Assembly: GCF_018736065.1 (NCBI RefSeq) | Contig: NZ_CP076128.1 | Location: forward strand, 4,527,001-4,591,000 | DNA: 64,000 nucleotides | DNA from: Flammeovirga kamogawensis | Lineage (GTDB): Bacteria; Bacteroidota; Bacteroidia; Cytophagales; Flammeovirgaceae | Direction: 5' to 3' | Shown: piece after piece, positions 1 to 9,102 of the stretch | How positions within the stretch are numbered: position 1 is the stretch's first letter | Layout: every line of letters starts with the position of its first letter | The notes under the pieces: generated by a model | Seen by the model: the letters and a program-made list of their open reading frames with translations, nothing else | What the model was told of the DNA's origin: nothing | The model's database searches: none | Made by a program: the position numbers and the translations under genes

Positions 1-838
1 TTGGGATGCCATTAAAGTAAAATATGAATCTCAAATTAGTGAAGGAATGTCGGATGAAGCATTTTTTAATGTATTAGGAAGTATGCTTTCTGAATTAAAA
101 GATGATCATACTAATTTAATATCGCCTTTAAACGTTTCTAGATTTGGTGTGAAGAAATTAGGACAAGATAATTTTGACTTTAGAGTGATTGAAGATAATT
201 ATTTATCTGATAATTATTATATCTCAGGTCCTTTTATGCACGACTTTATAGCGAACAATGAAATTGGTTATATCAGGTTTGGAGAGTTTACAGGAACTGT
301 AGATGACAATAATTTAGATTTTATTCTAAAGAGATATAAAGATACTAAAGGATTAATTTTAGACTTAAGAGAAAATGGTGGAGGAGCCGTGAATGACATC
401 TTCAGTATTTTAAGTCGATTTGTTGAAAAGAAAACGTTAGTGTACTATTCTAGAATTAAAACTGGTGCAGCTCACGACGATTTTTCTGAATTAGAAGAAG
501 CTTTTGTAGAACCTTCTGATAAAATTAGATATAAGAAAAAAGTAATTGTTTTAATAGATAGAGGAACATATAGTGCAGGTTCTTTTACCGCACTTGCAAC
601 AAAAGCACTTCCTAATATTACTTTAATAGGTGATACAACTGGAGGTGGTTTGGGAATGCCTAATGGAGGCCAATTACCAAATGGTTGGACTTACAGATTT
701 TCAATTACTCAGGCATTAGATTTAAGTAAAGATCCATCACTAGAAAAAGGTGTACCAGCAGACATACCTGTTTCTTTTGATTGGACCAATATGAAAAAAG
801 ATGAGATTTTAGAAACAGCGATTAACGAATTAAAATAA
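1..838 (+). CDS. S41 family C-terminal processing-type peptidase, 5' end outside window
   Basis: The reading frame is open from the first bases of the window, so the N-terminus lies upstream; about 278 residues are visible. The tail-specific protease core is recognisable: a strand with LDLRENGGGA, then GTYSAGSFTA carrying the likely catalytic serine, then a glycine-rich TTGGGLG segment that helps form the oxyanion hole and substrate groove. The S41 family cleaves exposed C-termini of periplasmic or cell-surface proteins; Bacteroidota often encode several lipoprotein or secreted versions. Whether this one has a signal peptide, lipobox or PDZ domain cannot be seen here. A strong hairpin terminator follows directly after the stop codon, so it ends its transcription unit. 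Family assignment is secure; substrate is unknown. Confidence 0.85.
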   Translation, partial: WDAIKVKYESQISEGMSDEAFFNVLGSMLSELKDDHTNLISPLNVSRFGVKKLGQDNFDFRVIEDNYLSDNYYISGPFMHDFIANNEIGYIRFGEFTGTVDDNNLDFILKRYKDTKGLILDLRENGGGAVNDIFSILSRFVEKKTLVYYSRIKTGAAHDDFSELEEAFVEPSDKIRYKKKVIVLIDRGTYSAGSFTALATKALPNITLIGDTTGGGLGMPNGGQLPNGWTYRFSITQALDLSKDPSLEKGVPADIPVSFDWTNMKKDEILETAINELK

Positions 839-844
839 TTTGGA

Positions 845-878
845 AGCTATATGATCCTTGATCGTATAGCTTTTTTTT
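845..878 (+). terminator. Rho-independent terminator after S41 peptidase
   Basis: Twelve-base arms AGCTATATGATC and GATCGTATAGCT with one G-T pair and a three-base loop are followed by eight T residues, starting seven bases past the stop codon. Confidence 0.85.
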
Positions 879-971
879 GTTGAATTGTTAACTACGTTTA
901 ATACAATTGGCAACAGGTTCAACTTCTATGTCTTAGTAATGAAAATATCAACAACTAATATAAAAAAAAAC

Positions 972-1784
972 ATGAATTCAATCACAAAATATTCGTTATC
1001 GTTATTCTTAGGTGCAGCAGCTTTATTTTCTTCTTGTAGTAAAGATGAAGAGCCAAAAGTTGAATTAGCTCCAGAATTAAAAATAGAAAATAGTAAGCAA
1101 ATTTTAGAAGTATTACCGTTAGAGCAAATAACGTTTGATGTTTATTCTAAATCAATGGATAATACAAATTTAAGTAGTATATCTTTCTTAAGAGAATCTC
1201 CTGTTCCAGAAAAATTTTCTAAAGCACCAGACGATATTAAACAAAAGAGTTATACGTATAATTTCATTGGAAATGCACCATTAAAAAAAGGAGATTATGA
1301 ATATACTTTTACTACATATACAGAAGGTGGTCAAACAAAATCTGTAAAGCAAGTAGTGAGAGTAACACAAGAGCCTTTTACATTAGAAATAAATGATGAT
1401 TTTAAAAAAAGTGCTAATGTAGATGATGAATTTACTGTTACAGGTAAAGTAAGATCTATTAGAAAATTTAGTTCAGTAACATTAAGTACTTCGGCTGTAA
1501 TTCCTTCAGTTACTTTTTATGGTGGTAAAAAATATAATGATGTTTCTAAAATGGATCCGTCTTATTACCCACTTGTTAAGTCATCACATAGTACAGATAA
1601 AGATGGATTTGAAGTTTTAACATTTGAGGTGAAAGTTAAGGTTCAAAAAGGACATATAGACAATAAAGACAGTCAAAAATATTTTGATGTTACATTCTTT
1701 GCAAAAGATAATTCATTAGAAAATCCTATCTACAAAGAAGACTCGCAGTTTAAAACTTGGACAAAAAGAATTAATATTAAATAA
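972..1784 (+). CDS. Exported lipoprotein of unknown function
   Basis: The frame is open further upstream (from 885), but the ATG at 972 is chosen because it begins a typical lipoprotein signal: a basic and hydrophobic stretch ending in FSSC, with Cys22 as the lipidated residue. The residues after the cysteine are SKDEE, which matches the basic-plus-acidic lipoprotein export signal known in Bacteroidota and suggests surface display. The rest, about 250 residues, looks like two consecutive beta-sandwich modules (ELKIEN... and PFTLEIND...) of Ig or cadherin-like character, rich in alternating hydrophobic residues. I do not recognise a named family. It stands alone between two terminators, so context gives no function. 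Confidence 0.7.
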   Translation: MNSITKYSLSLFLGAAALFSSCSKDEEPKVELAPELKIENSKQILEVLPLEQITFDVYSKSMDNTNLSSISFLRESPVPEKFSKAPDDIKQKSYTYNFIGNAPLKKGDYEYTFTTYTEGGQTKSVKQVVRVTQEPFTLEINDDFKKSANVDDEFTVTGKVRSIRKFSSVTLSTSAVIPSVTFYGGKKYNDVSKMDPSYYPLVKSSHSTDKDGFEVLTFEVKVKVQKGHIDNKDSQKYFDVTFFAKDNSLENPIYKEDSQFKTWTKRINIK

Positions 1785-1846
1785 GTAAAAAGTAGACAGT
1801 TCATAATTGAGAAGTGAACATTATCGGATAATATAGAGTAAGTGTA

Positions 1847-1895
1847 AAATGGTTAAAAGGGCCTATGTATTTTAGGTCAGTTTAGCCATTTTTTA
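1847..1895 (+). terminator. Terminator after lipoprotein gene
   Basis: A long hairpin has outer arms AAATGGTTAAA and TTTAGCCATTT and inner arms GGCCTA and TAGGTC (G-T pairs allowed), and runs into a T tract. It begins about 60 bases after the stop codon. Confidence 0.7.
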
Positions 1896-1981
1896 TTAAA
1901 CTTTATTAAGGTTAATTTATTGTCATACAGTTGTTTATAGGTGTCTTATAATTGAAACAATAACACATTAAATAATTAAAT

Positions 1982-2392
1982 ATGAAAACGCTGAAATTAA
2001 TATTTGCAACATTACTAATAACATTAATAGGGTCTTCGGTTTTTGCTGATACACCTCCCAAAAGTGAATCAAATTTCTTTATTGGAAAATGGCATTTATA
2101 CGAAATTAGTTTTTTATCAACTGGAGAAACATTTGATGCTGACGAATATTTAAAAGGAGAAAATTATCAGCAATTTAAGGATGATGGTTCTTTTATTTCA
2201 ATAACTCCGACAGTAACATCTAACGGAGAATGGAAATACGATTCAAAGAAAAAAAATATAATTATAACTGGTGAATTTCAAGGGACACATGTAAAGGATG
2301 TCTTTAAGGTAGTTTCAACCAAAGGCGATAAATACATATTGGATTATAATACTGAAGGGCAAACGATAAGATTATATTACCAAAAACTATAA
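1982..2392 (+). CDS. Small secreted lipocalin-like protein
   Basis: The protein has 136 residues. A signal peptide (basic MKTLK, a hydrophobic core and cleavage near SVFADT) is followed by a mature part of about 113 residues. FIGKWHLYEI near the start, then alternating strands such as GSFISITP, NGEWKYD and KNIIITGEF, and the ending TIRLYYQKL fit the small lipocalin-like beta-barrel proteins common in Bacteroidota, where a G-x-W motif opens the first strand. Such proteins may bind small hydrophobic ligands in the periplasm, but no ligand can be inferred here. It is monocistronic, with a terminator 13 bases after the stop. Assignment rests on motif pattern only. Confidence 0.6.
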   Translation: MKTLKLIFATLLITLIGSSVFADTPPKSESNFFIGKWHLYEISFLSTGETFDADEYLKGENYQQFKDDGSFISITPTVTSNGEWKYDSKKKNIIITGEFQGTHVKDVFKVVSTKGDKYILDYNTEGQTIRLYYQKL

Positions 2393-2404
2393 TTATTTCT
2401 TATT

Positions 2405-2435
2405 AAGCTATTCCATTATTGGAATAGCTTTTTTT
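2405..2435 (+). terminator. Terminator after lipocalin-like gene
   Basis: Perfect ten-base arms AAGCTATTCC and GGAATAGCTT around ATTATT lead straight into a run of T. Confidence 0.9.
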
Positions 2436-2661
2436 GTATTACTACCAATTAAGAAAAAACTTACTTCTACTTAACAAACTAAAGATGAACTGAAGCTTGT
2501 ACTAACATAATAATATTATAGGATAATTTTTAGATTTATTGAATTTGCAAGCAATCTAAGAACTCACAACATAAAAATAGGGTTTTAGCATTGATTAGAA
2601 ATATGTATTAATAACCCATTTATCAGTTGGTAATCAAGCCACTATACTTACTACTTCTATT

Positions 2662-2847
2662 ATGAATATAAAATTTTTACTATCTTTAGTTACACTACTT
2701 TTTATATCTATTTTGTTTGTACATGCACAACCACCACCTCCCCCTGGAGAAGGAGTACCAATTGATGGTGGAGCTACATTGTTAATAGCTTCGGGTGTGG
2801 CTTATGGAATTAAAAAGTTTAGAGATTATACATCAAAAAATGATTAA
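2662..2847 (+). CDS. PID-CTERM-like small sorting-tail protein
   Basis: This 61-residue protein consists of an N-terminal signal peptide ending near FVHAQ, a short PPPPPGEG linker, the motif VPIDGG, a second hydrophobic helix (ATLLIASGVAYGI) and a basic KKFRDY end. This layout matches my recollection of the tiny PID-CTERM proteins of Bacteroidota: signal peptide, proline linker, P-I-D-G-G, membrane helix and basic tail. The layout resembles exosortase-type sorting tails with almost no passenger. It ends 52 bases upstream of the large LamG gene on the same strand with no terminator between them, so co-transcription is plausible. The family name is from memory; processing by a sorting enzyme is an inference, and no exosortase is visible in the window. 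Confidence 0.65.
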   Translation: MNIKFLLSLVTLLFISILFVHAQPPPPPGEGVPIDGGATLLIASGVAYGIKKFRDYTSKND

Positions 2848-2899
2848 TATAACTCCTCTATTTACCCAAACTCACTGAATTGCCTAACCCACAATTGAT

Positions 2900-5800
2900 A
2901 TGGAAAATATTTTTACTAAAATTCTATATAGTATAGGACTCTCTTTTTTCTGTTTATTATCTCCAAATGTAACAGCATCTATATTTACAAATAACAGTAT
3001 TGTTGCTAATGTAAACAGTGGTTATTATTCTGCTTCTTTAAGCTATAGTACAAATGTTTTAAACGAGACAACTACTAATAACGGATCATTTACAGAAACA
3101 ATAACTATAACCCAAACGGGAGGTACTTTTGCAGGTACATTAAACGAAGATTTTATAACGAGTAATAAAGTTACGATAACAAATTTACCTGTAGGATTAA
3201 CAGCGTCTGTTACTTATAACTCAACAACTGAGGTTGTTTTTGCACTTTCAGGCAATGCTACTAATCATGGTAACATAGAAGATATTTCAAACCTTACAAT
3301 TTCATTCGAAAATTCAGCATTTACTTCAGGAGATAATTCTTTAGTGACAAATAGCTTAAAGAGTGATATCAGTTTAAATTTTAATGATCCTAAACCTAAT
3401 AATGCAATTCATTTAGATGGTATTGATGATTATGCGAATTCTTCTCAATTTGCATTACCTCAAAATTTCACTGCGGAAGGGTGGTTTAGACCTGAAAATG
3501 TAACGGGTAATAATTTCCTTTTTCAATTTAAATCTAGTACAGAACAACTCAATTTAAGGCTTAATAATGGTATACTTATTTCTTGGAATGGGTTTGCAGG
3601 AAATAACACAACTGGTTCTACAACAATAAATACTAATCAATGGATTCATGTTGCTCTAGTGAGAGACGGAATCACTACAAGAATTATTTTGAACGGTACT
3701 CTAGAAGTTGAAAACACAAATAGTGGTGGGTTCACTGGAGAAACAATAAGTGTATTTTTAGGGGCAAAATCAAACACGACAACCCAGAGTAACTTTTTCA
3801 CTGGAAAGATTGATGAGTTTAGAGTTTGGAATCAAGTGTTAACCCCAGCGGAAATTACTGCTGCAATGAATGATCAATTGATAGGAGATGAAACGAACCT
3901 TCTGGCAAGTTATTCTATGAATGAGTTATCAGGGGCAACTATACCCGATAATAGCCCTAATGGATATGATGTATCGTTAGTTAATATGACCAATGATGAT
4001 TGGGTTGCTGGAGATTGGTTAAGCACAGCTTTAACGTATAGCACTTCATCATTAATAGAAGCAGTAGAAAATGATGGTTCAATAGCAGAAACAATTGATA
4101 TTACACTTTCAAATGGGGATTTCTTAGGTACAATTGGAGATGATTTTATTGCTGATAATAAACTTATTGTTTCAAATTTACCAGCTGGTTTAACTGCGGT
4201 AGGCACAAAAGTTTCTAATACATCTTTGCAGGTGAGTTTTACAGGTAATGCAGTTGCTCATGAAGTAAGTGACAATATTTCGAATTTAACTTTTACTTTT
4301 CAAGATGCTGCTTTTAGTAATAATAATGCTAGTGCTTTTACAGGTTATAATAGATCTAATTTAAGTATTATTTATTCTGATCCTCCTAAGAATTGTTTAG
4401 CTTTTGATGGGGTTAATGATTACGCAATATCTTCAAACCTTACTCTAGGAGATGATTTTAGTTTTGAGGTTTGGGTAAAACCAACATTATCATCTTCAGG
4501 TAATGTTTATACTGTTGGCCAGGCAAATTCAACAGCAGAAAATATATCACTTAAAGTCAATACAGATGGAACATTGTCTGTATTTTTTAAAGTCGAAGAT
4601 CAATCATCGGATACTTATCAATTGAATTCTATAAGCACAGTACAAGCTGGAGAATGGTCTCATATTGCTTATACTAATGAAGGTGGAGTAGATGCAAAAT
4701 TATATATCAATGGTGTTTTAGATGATAGTAACCCGTCAAGTCTTCCAAGAATTTTCACCTCAATAACAAATGATTTAACGATCGGTAAAAAGTTATATGA
4801 TAGTGAAGATACAGATCACTTTCCAGGTGAAATTGATGAGCTTAGAATTTGGGATAAAGTACTTTCACAAACAGAAATAGTGGAAAAAATGAACTTTGAA
4901 GCTATTGGAAATGAAACAGATTTAAATAGATATATAGATTTTAACTACCTCACAGGGACATTTTTTGCAAGTAGTGGCTCAAGTGTTTCTATTGGGGCAT
5001 TATATAATATGACCAATGATGATTGGGTGACAGCTACATGGCAAATTACTCAGTTAAATTATTTTTCATCATCGTTTACAGAAAATACAACTACTAACAA
5101 TGGTTCTATTGTAGAAACGATAAGTGTAGCTGTAACGGGAGATACTTTTACAGGAAGTGATAATGATAATTTTGTATCTGATAGTAAAGTAACCTTTACA
5201 AATTTACCGGCAGGGTTAGTGGGGTCAGTAATAAGAACATCAGAAACAACTGTTGATATTTCTTTAACAGGGAATGCAACAGCCCATGAAAATGCTAACG
5301 ATATTGCTAACCTTTCAGTAGTTTTTGCAAATTCAGCTTTTTCGGGTAATGATGCCACATTAATTGGCAATTATAATAAAGCAGATTTTTCTATTGATTT
5401 TATCGATGCTTACACCACTGCTCTTTCATACGATAAAACTATTTTTCTTGAGAGTACAGCTAATGATGGTAGTATTAATGAATCTGTTGTAATTACTTTA
5501 ACTGATGATACCTTTTCAGCAGATGTTGTTTCAGCAAATAGAATTTCATCTTCAAATGTGCCTTCTGGGTTAAGTACTACTTTTATTAGAGACTCTGATA
5601 CTCAAATTACAATGACACTGAGTGGAACGGTAACAGCACATGCAACTGCCAATAGTATAGATAATTTAACGGTAACTTTTGGCGATGGGGCTTTTACTAC
5701 TTATCTAAACACTGTTGTTGCTAATTATAATAAAACAGATTTGGGAATTTACTTCATGAATCAAGCACCCGGAAATGGTTTAGCATTAGATGGCATAGAT

Positions 5801-7969
5801 GAATATGTTGATTTTGGATTAGATACTCCTTTTTTTCCTGATAAAGATGCATGGACAGTCGAAATTTGGGTGAATGCTACAGATTGGACTCCATCATCAA
5901 CAGAAAAAATTATTAGTTCTACAGAGGCAAGTGGAATGGCGTTTATATTAAATGGCACTCAATTAATAGCAGAATATTACGATAATGGTTTAGGTAATTA
6001 CCAGAGTGCAAACTATATTTTACCAGGTGGGTTTTCAGGATGGCATCATGTTGCCATGACTTTTGATGGTAGGTATTTACTACTTTACATTGATGGTGAA
6101 CCAGTGGTTACAAACGATAGAGGAAGTACGGGTGGTACAATAAGAACAGGATTATCTAGTCTTTACTTAGGTGCAGAATATAGTTCATCTCCACTGTTAT
6201 TTTTTGATGGGAAATATGATGAATTAAGAATTTGGAGTAAAGTAAAAACCAATGATGAGCTTATAAACGAAATGTTCGCTACCCTAGATGGTACAGAAGG
6301 TAATCTTGAAGCTTACTTTAATATGAATTGCCATAAAGGAAGTACTTTATATGATAGAACATCTAACAATAACCATGGTGTTTTACAGAATATGGAGAAT
6401 ACTGATTGGGTAAACTCAGATATATATACACATTATAATGGTACGACTTGGTCGAATTCAGCTCCAACTTCTGCAGTAAATACTGTTATTGGAGAAGGAG
6501 TAAATTATGTTGTTGCTGCTCCTTTTAGCATAAATAATTTACTTATTTCTACAGGAGCATCTGTAAGTTTAGACGCTGGAGGATCAATAACACTTGCAGA
6601 TCGTTTAATTACCGAAGGAACATTAACTTTAGATAATGGGGAGTACATTACACAGACAGGTTCAAATGGAAATAGTGGAACTGGAAATGTAAATTATACT
6701 TTGTCTGGGGCAGGTATTGATAAGGTTTATCATTATTTTGCTAGCCCATATACATCACTTACGTTTAATTGGGGAGAGAATCCCTTTAGGTATAATCCAG
6801 AAGATGCAGTAGGAACAGATAGTACTGGATTAAGTAGAGGTTGGAATGCTTATACTGAAAATATGGTTCCGGGTAGAGGGTACATTTCTGAAAATGTAGG
6901 TACACAAGTAATTAGTGGTATTCCTAATAATGGGAATGTAGAATATACTGTCACAAATGGAACATTTACGGGATATAATTTAATAGGTAACCCTTATTTA
7001 GCTCCAATAAGTGCAACGTTATTCGTAGCTGAAAACGGAGAAAGTGGCACAAATAGAATAGCAAATACGCTTTATTTTTGGGATCATGATGAATCTAATG
7101 TAGATGTTTTTGATAATTCTGATTATGCTACATGGCATCCAACTTTAGGTGCAGTTGCTGGGGGTGATGGTACAACACCAAATGGAAATATTGCTGTAGG
7201 GCAGGGCTTCTTTGTGTCAGCAGCATCAACAGGTGATGTTACTTTTACGAATGCAATGCGGACAACAACCAATAATCAGTTTTTTAGAAAGAAAGCAGAA
7301 GATGTTCCCTTAGCAAGGTTTTGGTTAGATGCCGATGGCGATAATGGAGAATTTAATCAGATATTAATTGCTTTTAAAGAAGATGCAAGTGATTACTTAG
7401 ATGTACAATATGATAGTAAAAAATTTAAAGGTAACCCGAGCTTTTCTCTGTATTCTTTAATGTCTGATACAGATGAACATTATGTGATTCAAGCATTAGA
7501 TAATGTGGGTATATCTCGAAAAGTAGTACCAATTGGGTTGTCATTAGCTAATGCAAAAACAATTACTTTTTCTATTCCAAAAATGGATAATATGGATAGT
7601 TATGATATTATTCTAAGGGATAGAGTATCCAATAAAGTATATGATTTAAAAAATACTGATGCAACAATCAGTTTACCTGCAGGAGATAATATCAACAGGT
7701 TAGAAATGATATTCGATGCTTCATCTCCATTATCTTTATTTGATTTAGAAAGTGAATTAAAAGTTGGTATTGCAAAAGGAGTAATACAATTATTTGGACA
7801 TCGTGAATATCATTCTCTAGAAGTTTTTAACTTCTCAGGACAGTCTGTAATGCAGTCTAATGATTTTAATTTAACGGGTAAAATCGAACATTCTCTTAAA
7901 CCTGATTATTATATTGTTCGACTCTCCAATAATGAAAAAACCGAATTTGTTAAGGTAAAAGTAGAATAG
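2900..7969 (+). CDS. Giant secreted LamG-repeat protein with T9SS-type C-terminal region
   Basis: This 1,689-residue exported protein has a signal sequence in the first 27 residues. Three laminin-G / concanavalin A-like modules begin at about residues 168 (IHLDGIDDYA), 498 (LAFDGVNDYA) and 957 (LALDGIDEYV), each with the internal signature (I/Y)DE(F/L)R(V/I)W. They alternate with four copies of a roughly 105-residue beta module starting near 46, 378, 719 and 842, each opening like LSYST...NNGS and containing NLPAGL and ISNLT motifs. Residues 1170-1600 form further beta structure. The last 80 residues (from about 1611) resemble a T9SS sorting domain but lack the usual YPNP motif. LamG modules bind glycans or proteins, so an adhesin or matrix role is likely; there is no enzymatic domain. 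Confidence 0.85.
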   Translation: MENIFTKILYSIGLSFFCLLSPNVTASIFTNNSIVANVNSGYYSASLSYSTNVLNETTTNNGSFTETITITQTGGTFAGTLNEDFITSNKVTITNLPVGLTASVTYNSTTEVVFALSGNATNHGNIEDISNLTISFENSAFTSGDNSLVTNSLKSDISLNFNDPKPNNAIHLDGIDDYANSSQFALPQNFTAEGWFRPENVTGNNFLFQFKSSTEQLNLRLNNGILISWNGFAGNNTTGSTTINTNQWIHVALVRDGITTRIILNGTLEVENTNSGGFTGETISVFLGAKSNTTTQSNFFTGKIDEFRVWNQVLTPAEITAAMNDQLIGDETNLLASYSMNELSGATIPDNSPNGYDVSLVNMTNDDWVAGDWLSTALTYSTSSLIEAVENDGSIAETIDITLSNGDFLGTIGDDFIADNKLIVSNLPAGLTAVGTKVSNTSLQVSFTGNAVAHEVSDNISNLTFTFQDAAFSNNNASAFTGYNRSNLSIIYSDPPKNCLAFDGVNDYAISSNLTLGDDFSFEVWVKPTLSSSGNVYTVGQANSTAENISLKVNTDGTLSVFFKVEDQSSDTYQLNSISTVQAGEWSHIAYTNEGGVDAKLYINGVLDDSNPSSLPRIFTSITNDLTIGKKLYDSEDTDHFPGEIDELRIWDKVLSQTEIVEKMNFEAIGNETDLNRYIDFNYLTGTFFASSGSSVSIGALYNMTNDDWVTATWQITQLNYFSSSFTENTTTNNGSIVETISVAVTGDTFTGSDNDNFVSDSKVTFTNLPAGLVGSVIRTSETTVDISLTGNATAHENANDIANLSVVFANSAFSGNDATLIGNYNKADFSIDFIDAYTTALSYDKTIFLESTANDGSINESVVITLTDDTFSADVVSANRISSSNVPSGLSTTFIRDSDTQITMTLSGTVTAHATANSIDNLTVTFGDGAFTTYLNTVVANYNKTDLGIYFMNQAPGNGLALDGIDEYVDFGLDTPFFPDKDAWTVEIWVNATDWTPSSTEKIISSTEASGMAFILNGTQLIAEYYDNGLGNYQSANYILPGGFSGWHHVAMTFDGRYLLLYIDGEPVVTNDRGSTGGTIRTGLSSLYLGAEYSSSPLLFFDGKYDELRIWSKVKTNDELINEMFATLDGTEGNLEAYFNMNCHKGSTLYDRTSNNNHGVLQNMENTDWVNSDIYTHYNGTTWSNSAPTSAVNTVIGEGVNYVVAAPFSINNLLISTGASVSLDAGGSITLADRLITEGTLTLDNGEYITQTGSNGNSGTGNVNYTLSGAGIDKVYHYFASPYTSLTFNWGENPFRYNPEDAVGTDSTGLSRGWNAYTENMVPGRGYISENVGTQVISGIPNNGNVEYTVTNGTFTGYNLIGNPYLAPISATLFVAENGESGTNRIANTLYFWDHDESNVDVFDNSDYATWHPTLGAVAGGDGTTPNGNIAVGQGFFVSAASTGDVTFTNAMRTTTNNQFFRKKAEDVPLARFWLDADGDNGEFNQILIAFKEDASDYLDVQYDSKKFKGNPSFSLYSLMSDTDEHYVIQALDNVGISRKVVPIGLSLANAKTITFSIPKMDNMDSYDIILRDRVSNKVYDLKNTDATISLPAGDNINRLEMIFDASSPLSLFDLESELKVGIAKGVIQLFGHREYHSLEVFNFSGQSVMQSNDFNLTGKIEHSLKPDYYIVRLSNNEKTEFVKVKVE

Positions 7970-7992
7970 ATCATAAACCTTTTTAATAAATT

Positions 7993-8026
7993 AGCCCCTT
8001 TAGATACTTCTAAAGGGGCTATTTTT
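7993..8026 (+). terminator. Terminator between convergent genes
   Basis: Arms AGCCCCTTTA and TAAAGGGGCT are followed by ATTTTT on the plus strand. It lies between the giant LamG gene and the convergent GIN-domain gene; the T tract favours the plus-strand transcript, but the hairpin could act on both. Confidence 0.8.
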
Positions 8027-8049
8027 GTGTAAGAGAGAGTATGGAATGT

Positions 8050-8715
8050 TTAGTCTTTTGCGTTACCGTAATTTTTTATACTACCAATCCCACTAGATTC
8101 CATTTTGATAGAATTACTTGCATTTACTTTTACACTGCCAATCCCGTCACATTCAATTATCATATCTTTTACAAGGAAATCTCGAGCATCTACAGAACCA
8201 ATTCCACTATATTCTAAGTTGGTAGATTTTGCGTTTCCAACAAGTTCAACTTTACCAATACCATTGTATTCAAAATCTAAATGATTAAGATTAAAACGTA
8301 ATGTAGTGCCCCCGACACTGTTCATTTCTAATTTAAGATTATTGAAATTAAGTACACCTTCATTTGTAAGTGTACCAACCAAGTTAGATTCTATTTCTTT
8401 TAAGTCAACAATTTGAATATATAGTGTTAAATCATTTTTGCCATTTATGTTTTTATCAGACCCATTATTTTTCTTCTTTATATTGGTAAAACTAAGTCTG
8501 TCACCACTCTGAACCATTTTCATTTCTTCTAAATCTTTTGTTTTCCCTTCTGCGTAGGCACTGCAATATTCTCCTTTTACAAGAACAACATTAAACCCAC
8601 CATCTAATTCTAGTTTAGTGAAATCTTTACAAGGAAATGGTTTTGTATCTTTTTTCTGAGCAAAAGATAAAATTGAAAATAGAGAGAATAGGGAGGTTAA
8701 AATTATAGATTTCAT
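8050..8715 (-). CDS. DUF2807 / GIN-domain secreted protein
   Basis: This 221-residue protein has a clear signal peptide (MKSIILTSLF to SFAQ). The body is a right-handed repeat of short beta strands with the recurring motif GIG(S/K)V, seen four times toward the C-terminus (YNGIGKVEL, YSGIGSVDA, CDGIGSVKV, SSGIGSIKN). This pattern is the head GIN domain (DUF2807), formerly called putative autotransporter adhesin and common in Bacteroidota as small exported beta-helix proteins of unknown role. An opening F-x-K-L-x-x-x-G-G-F-N-V-x-L segment is also typical. The gene is alone on the minus strand, convergent with the LamG gene. Family call is firm; function is not established. Confidence 0.85.
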   Translation of the reverse strand: MKSIILTSLFSLFSILSFAQKKDTKPFPCKDFTKLELDGGFNVVLVKGEYCSAYAEGKTKDLEEMKMVQSGDRLSFTNIKKKNNGSDKNINGKNDLTLYIQIVDLKEIESNLVGTLTNEGVLNFNNLKLEMNSVGGTTLRFNLNHLDFEYNGIGKVELVGNAKSTNLEYSGIGSVDARDFLVKDMIIECDGIGSVKVNASNSIKMESSGIGSIKNYGNAKD

Positions 8716-9102
8716 TGTTTAAATTATTTATACTATGTTATTGTTCTTTTCGAAATTGAGTTCTTTATAATAGACAAAAGGGTAATTAAAAGGTTGCATA
8801 TATAGTTTTTTTATTAGAAACAACAAGTCTTTTTTTTTGTTTGTACAGTATTGTAAATCAGATGTTTATACACAAACTGTTGTTTTTGATTATATTATAG
8901 TATAATTAAAAATATATTTATTGTATTATTTAACTCATTATCAGTATAATAACCTTTATTAAGTATTGTATTTTTAAGCCTATGATATTCAATAATAAAG
9001 ATCTTATTAAAGTTTACATGTAATTATATATAGGAGATATTAATTAGAAAAGATTAAATTGAATGTTGTTCATTATTCTTATTTCATAATACATACTACA
9101 CA
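8716..9102. other. 387-base divergent intergenic region
   Basis: This very AT-rich region separates the divergent GIN-domain and hydrolase genes and must hold both promoters. I saw no convincing open frame, RNA gene or strong inverted repeat, and no clear TAnnTTTG element. Confidence 0.5.

Noticed and set aside
3910-5958. Open frames of 65-103 codons antisense to the giant LamG gene
   Set aside because: They lie wholly inside a strongly supported gene, have no signal, domain or upstream spacing, and arise from its repetitive beta-rich coding.
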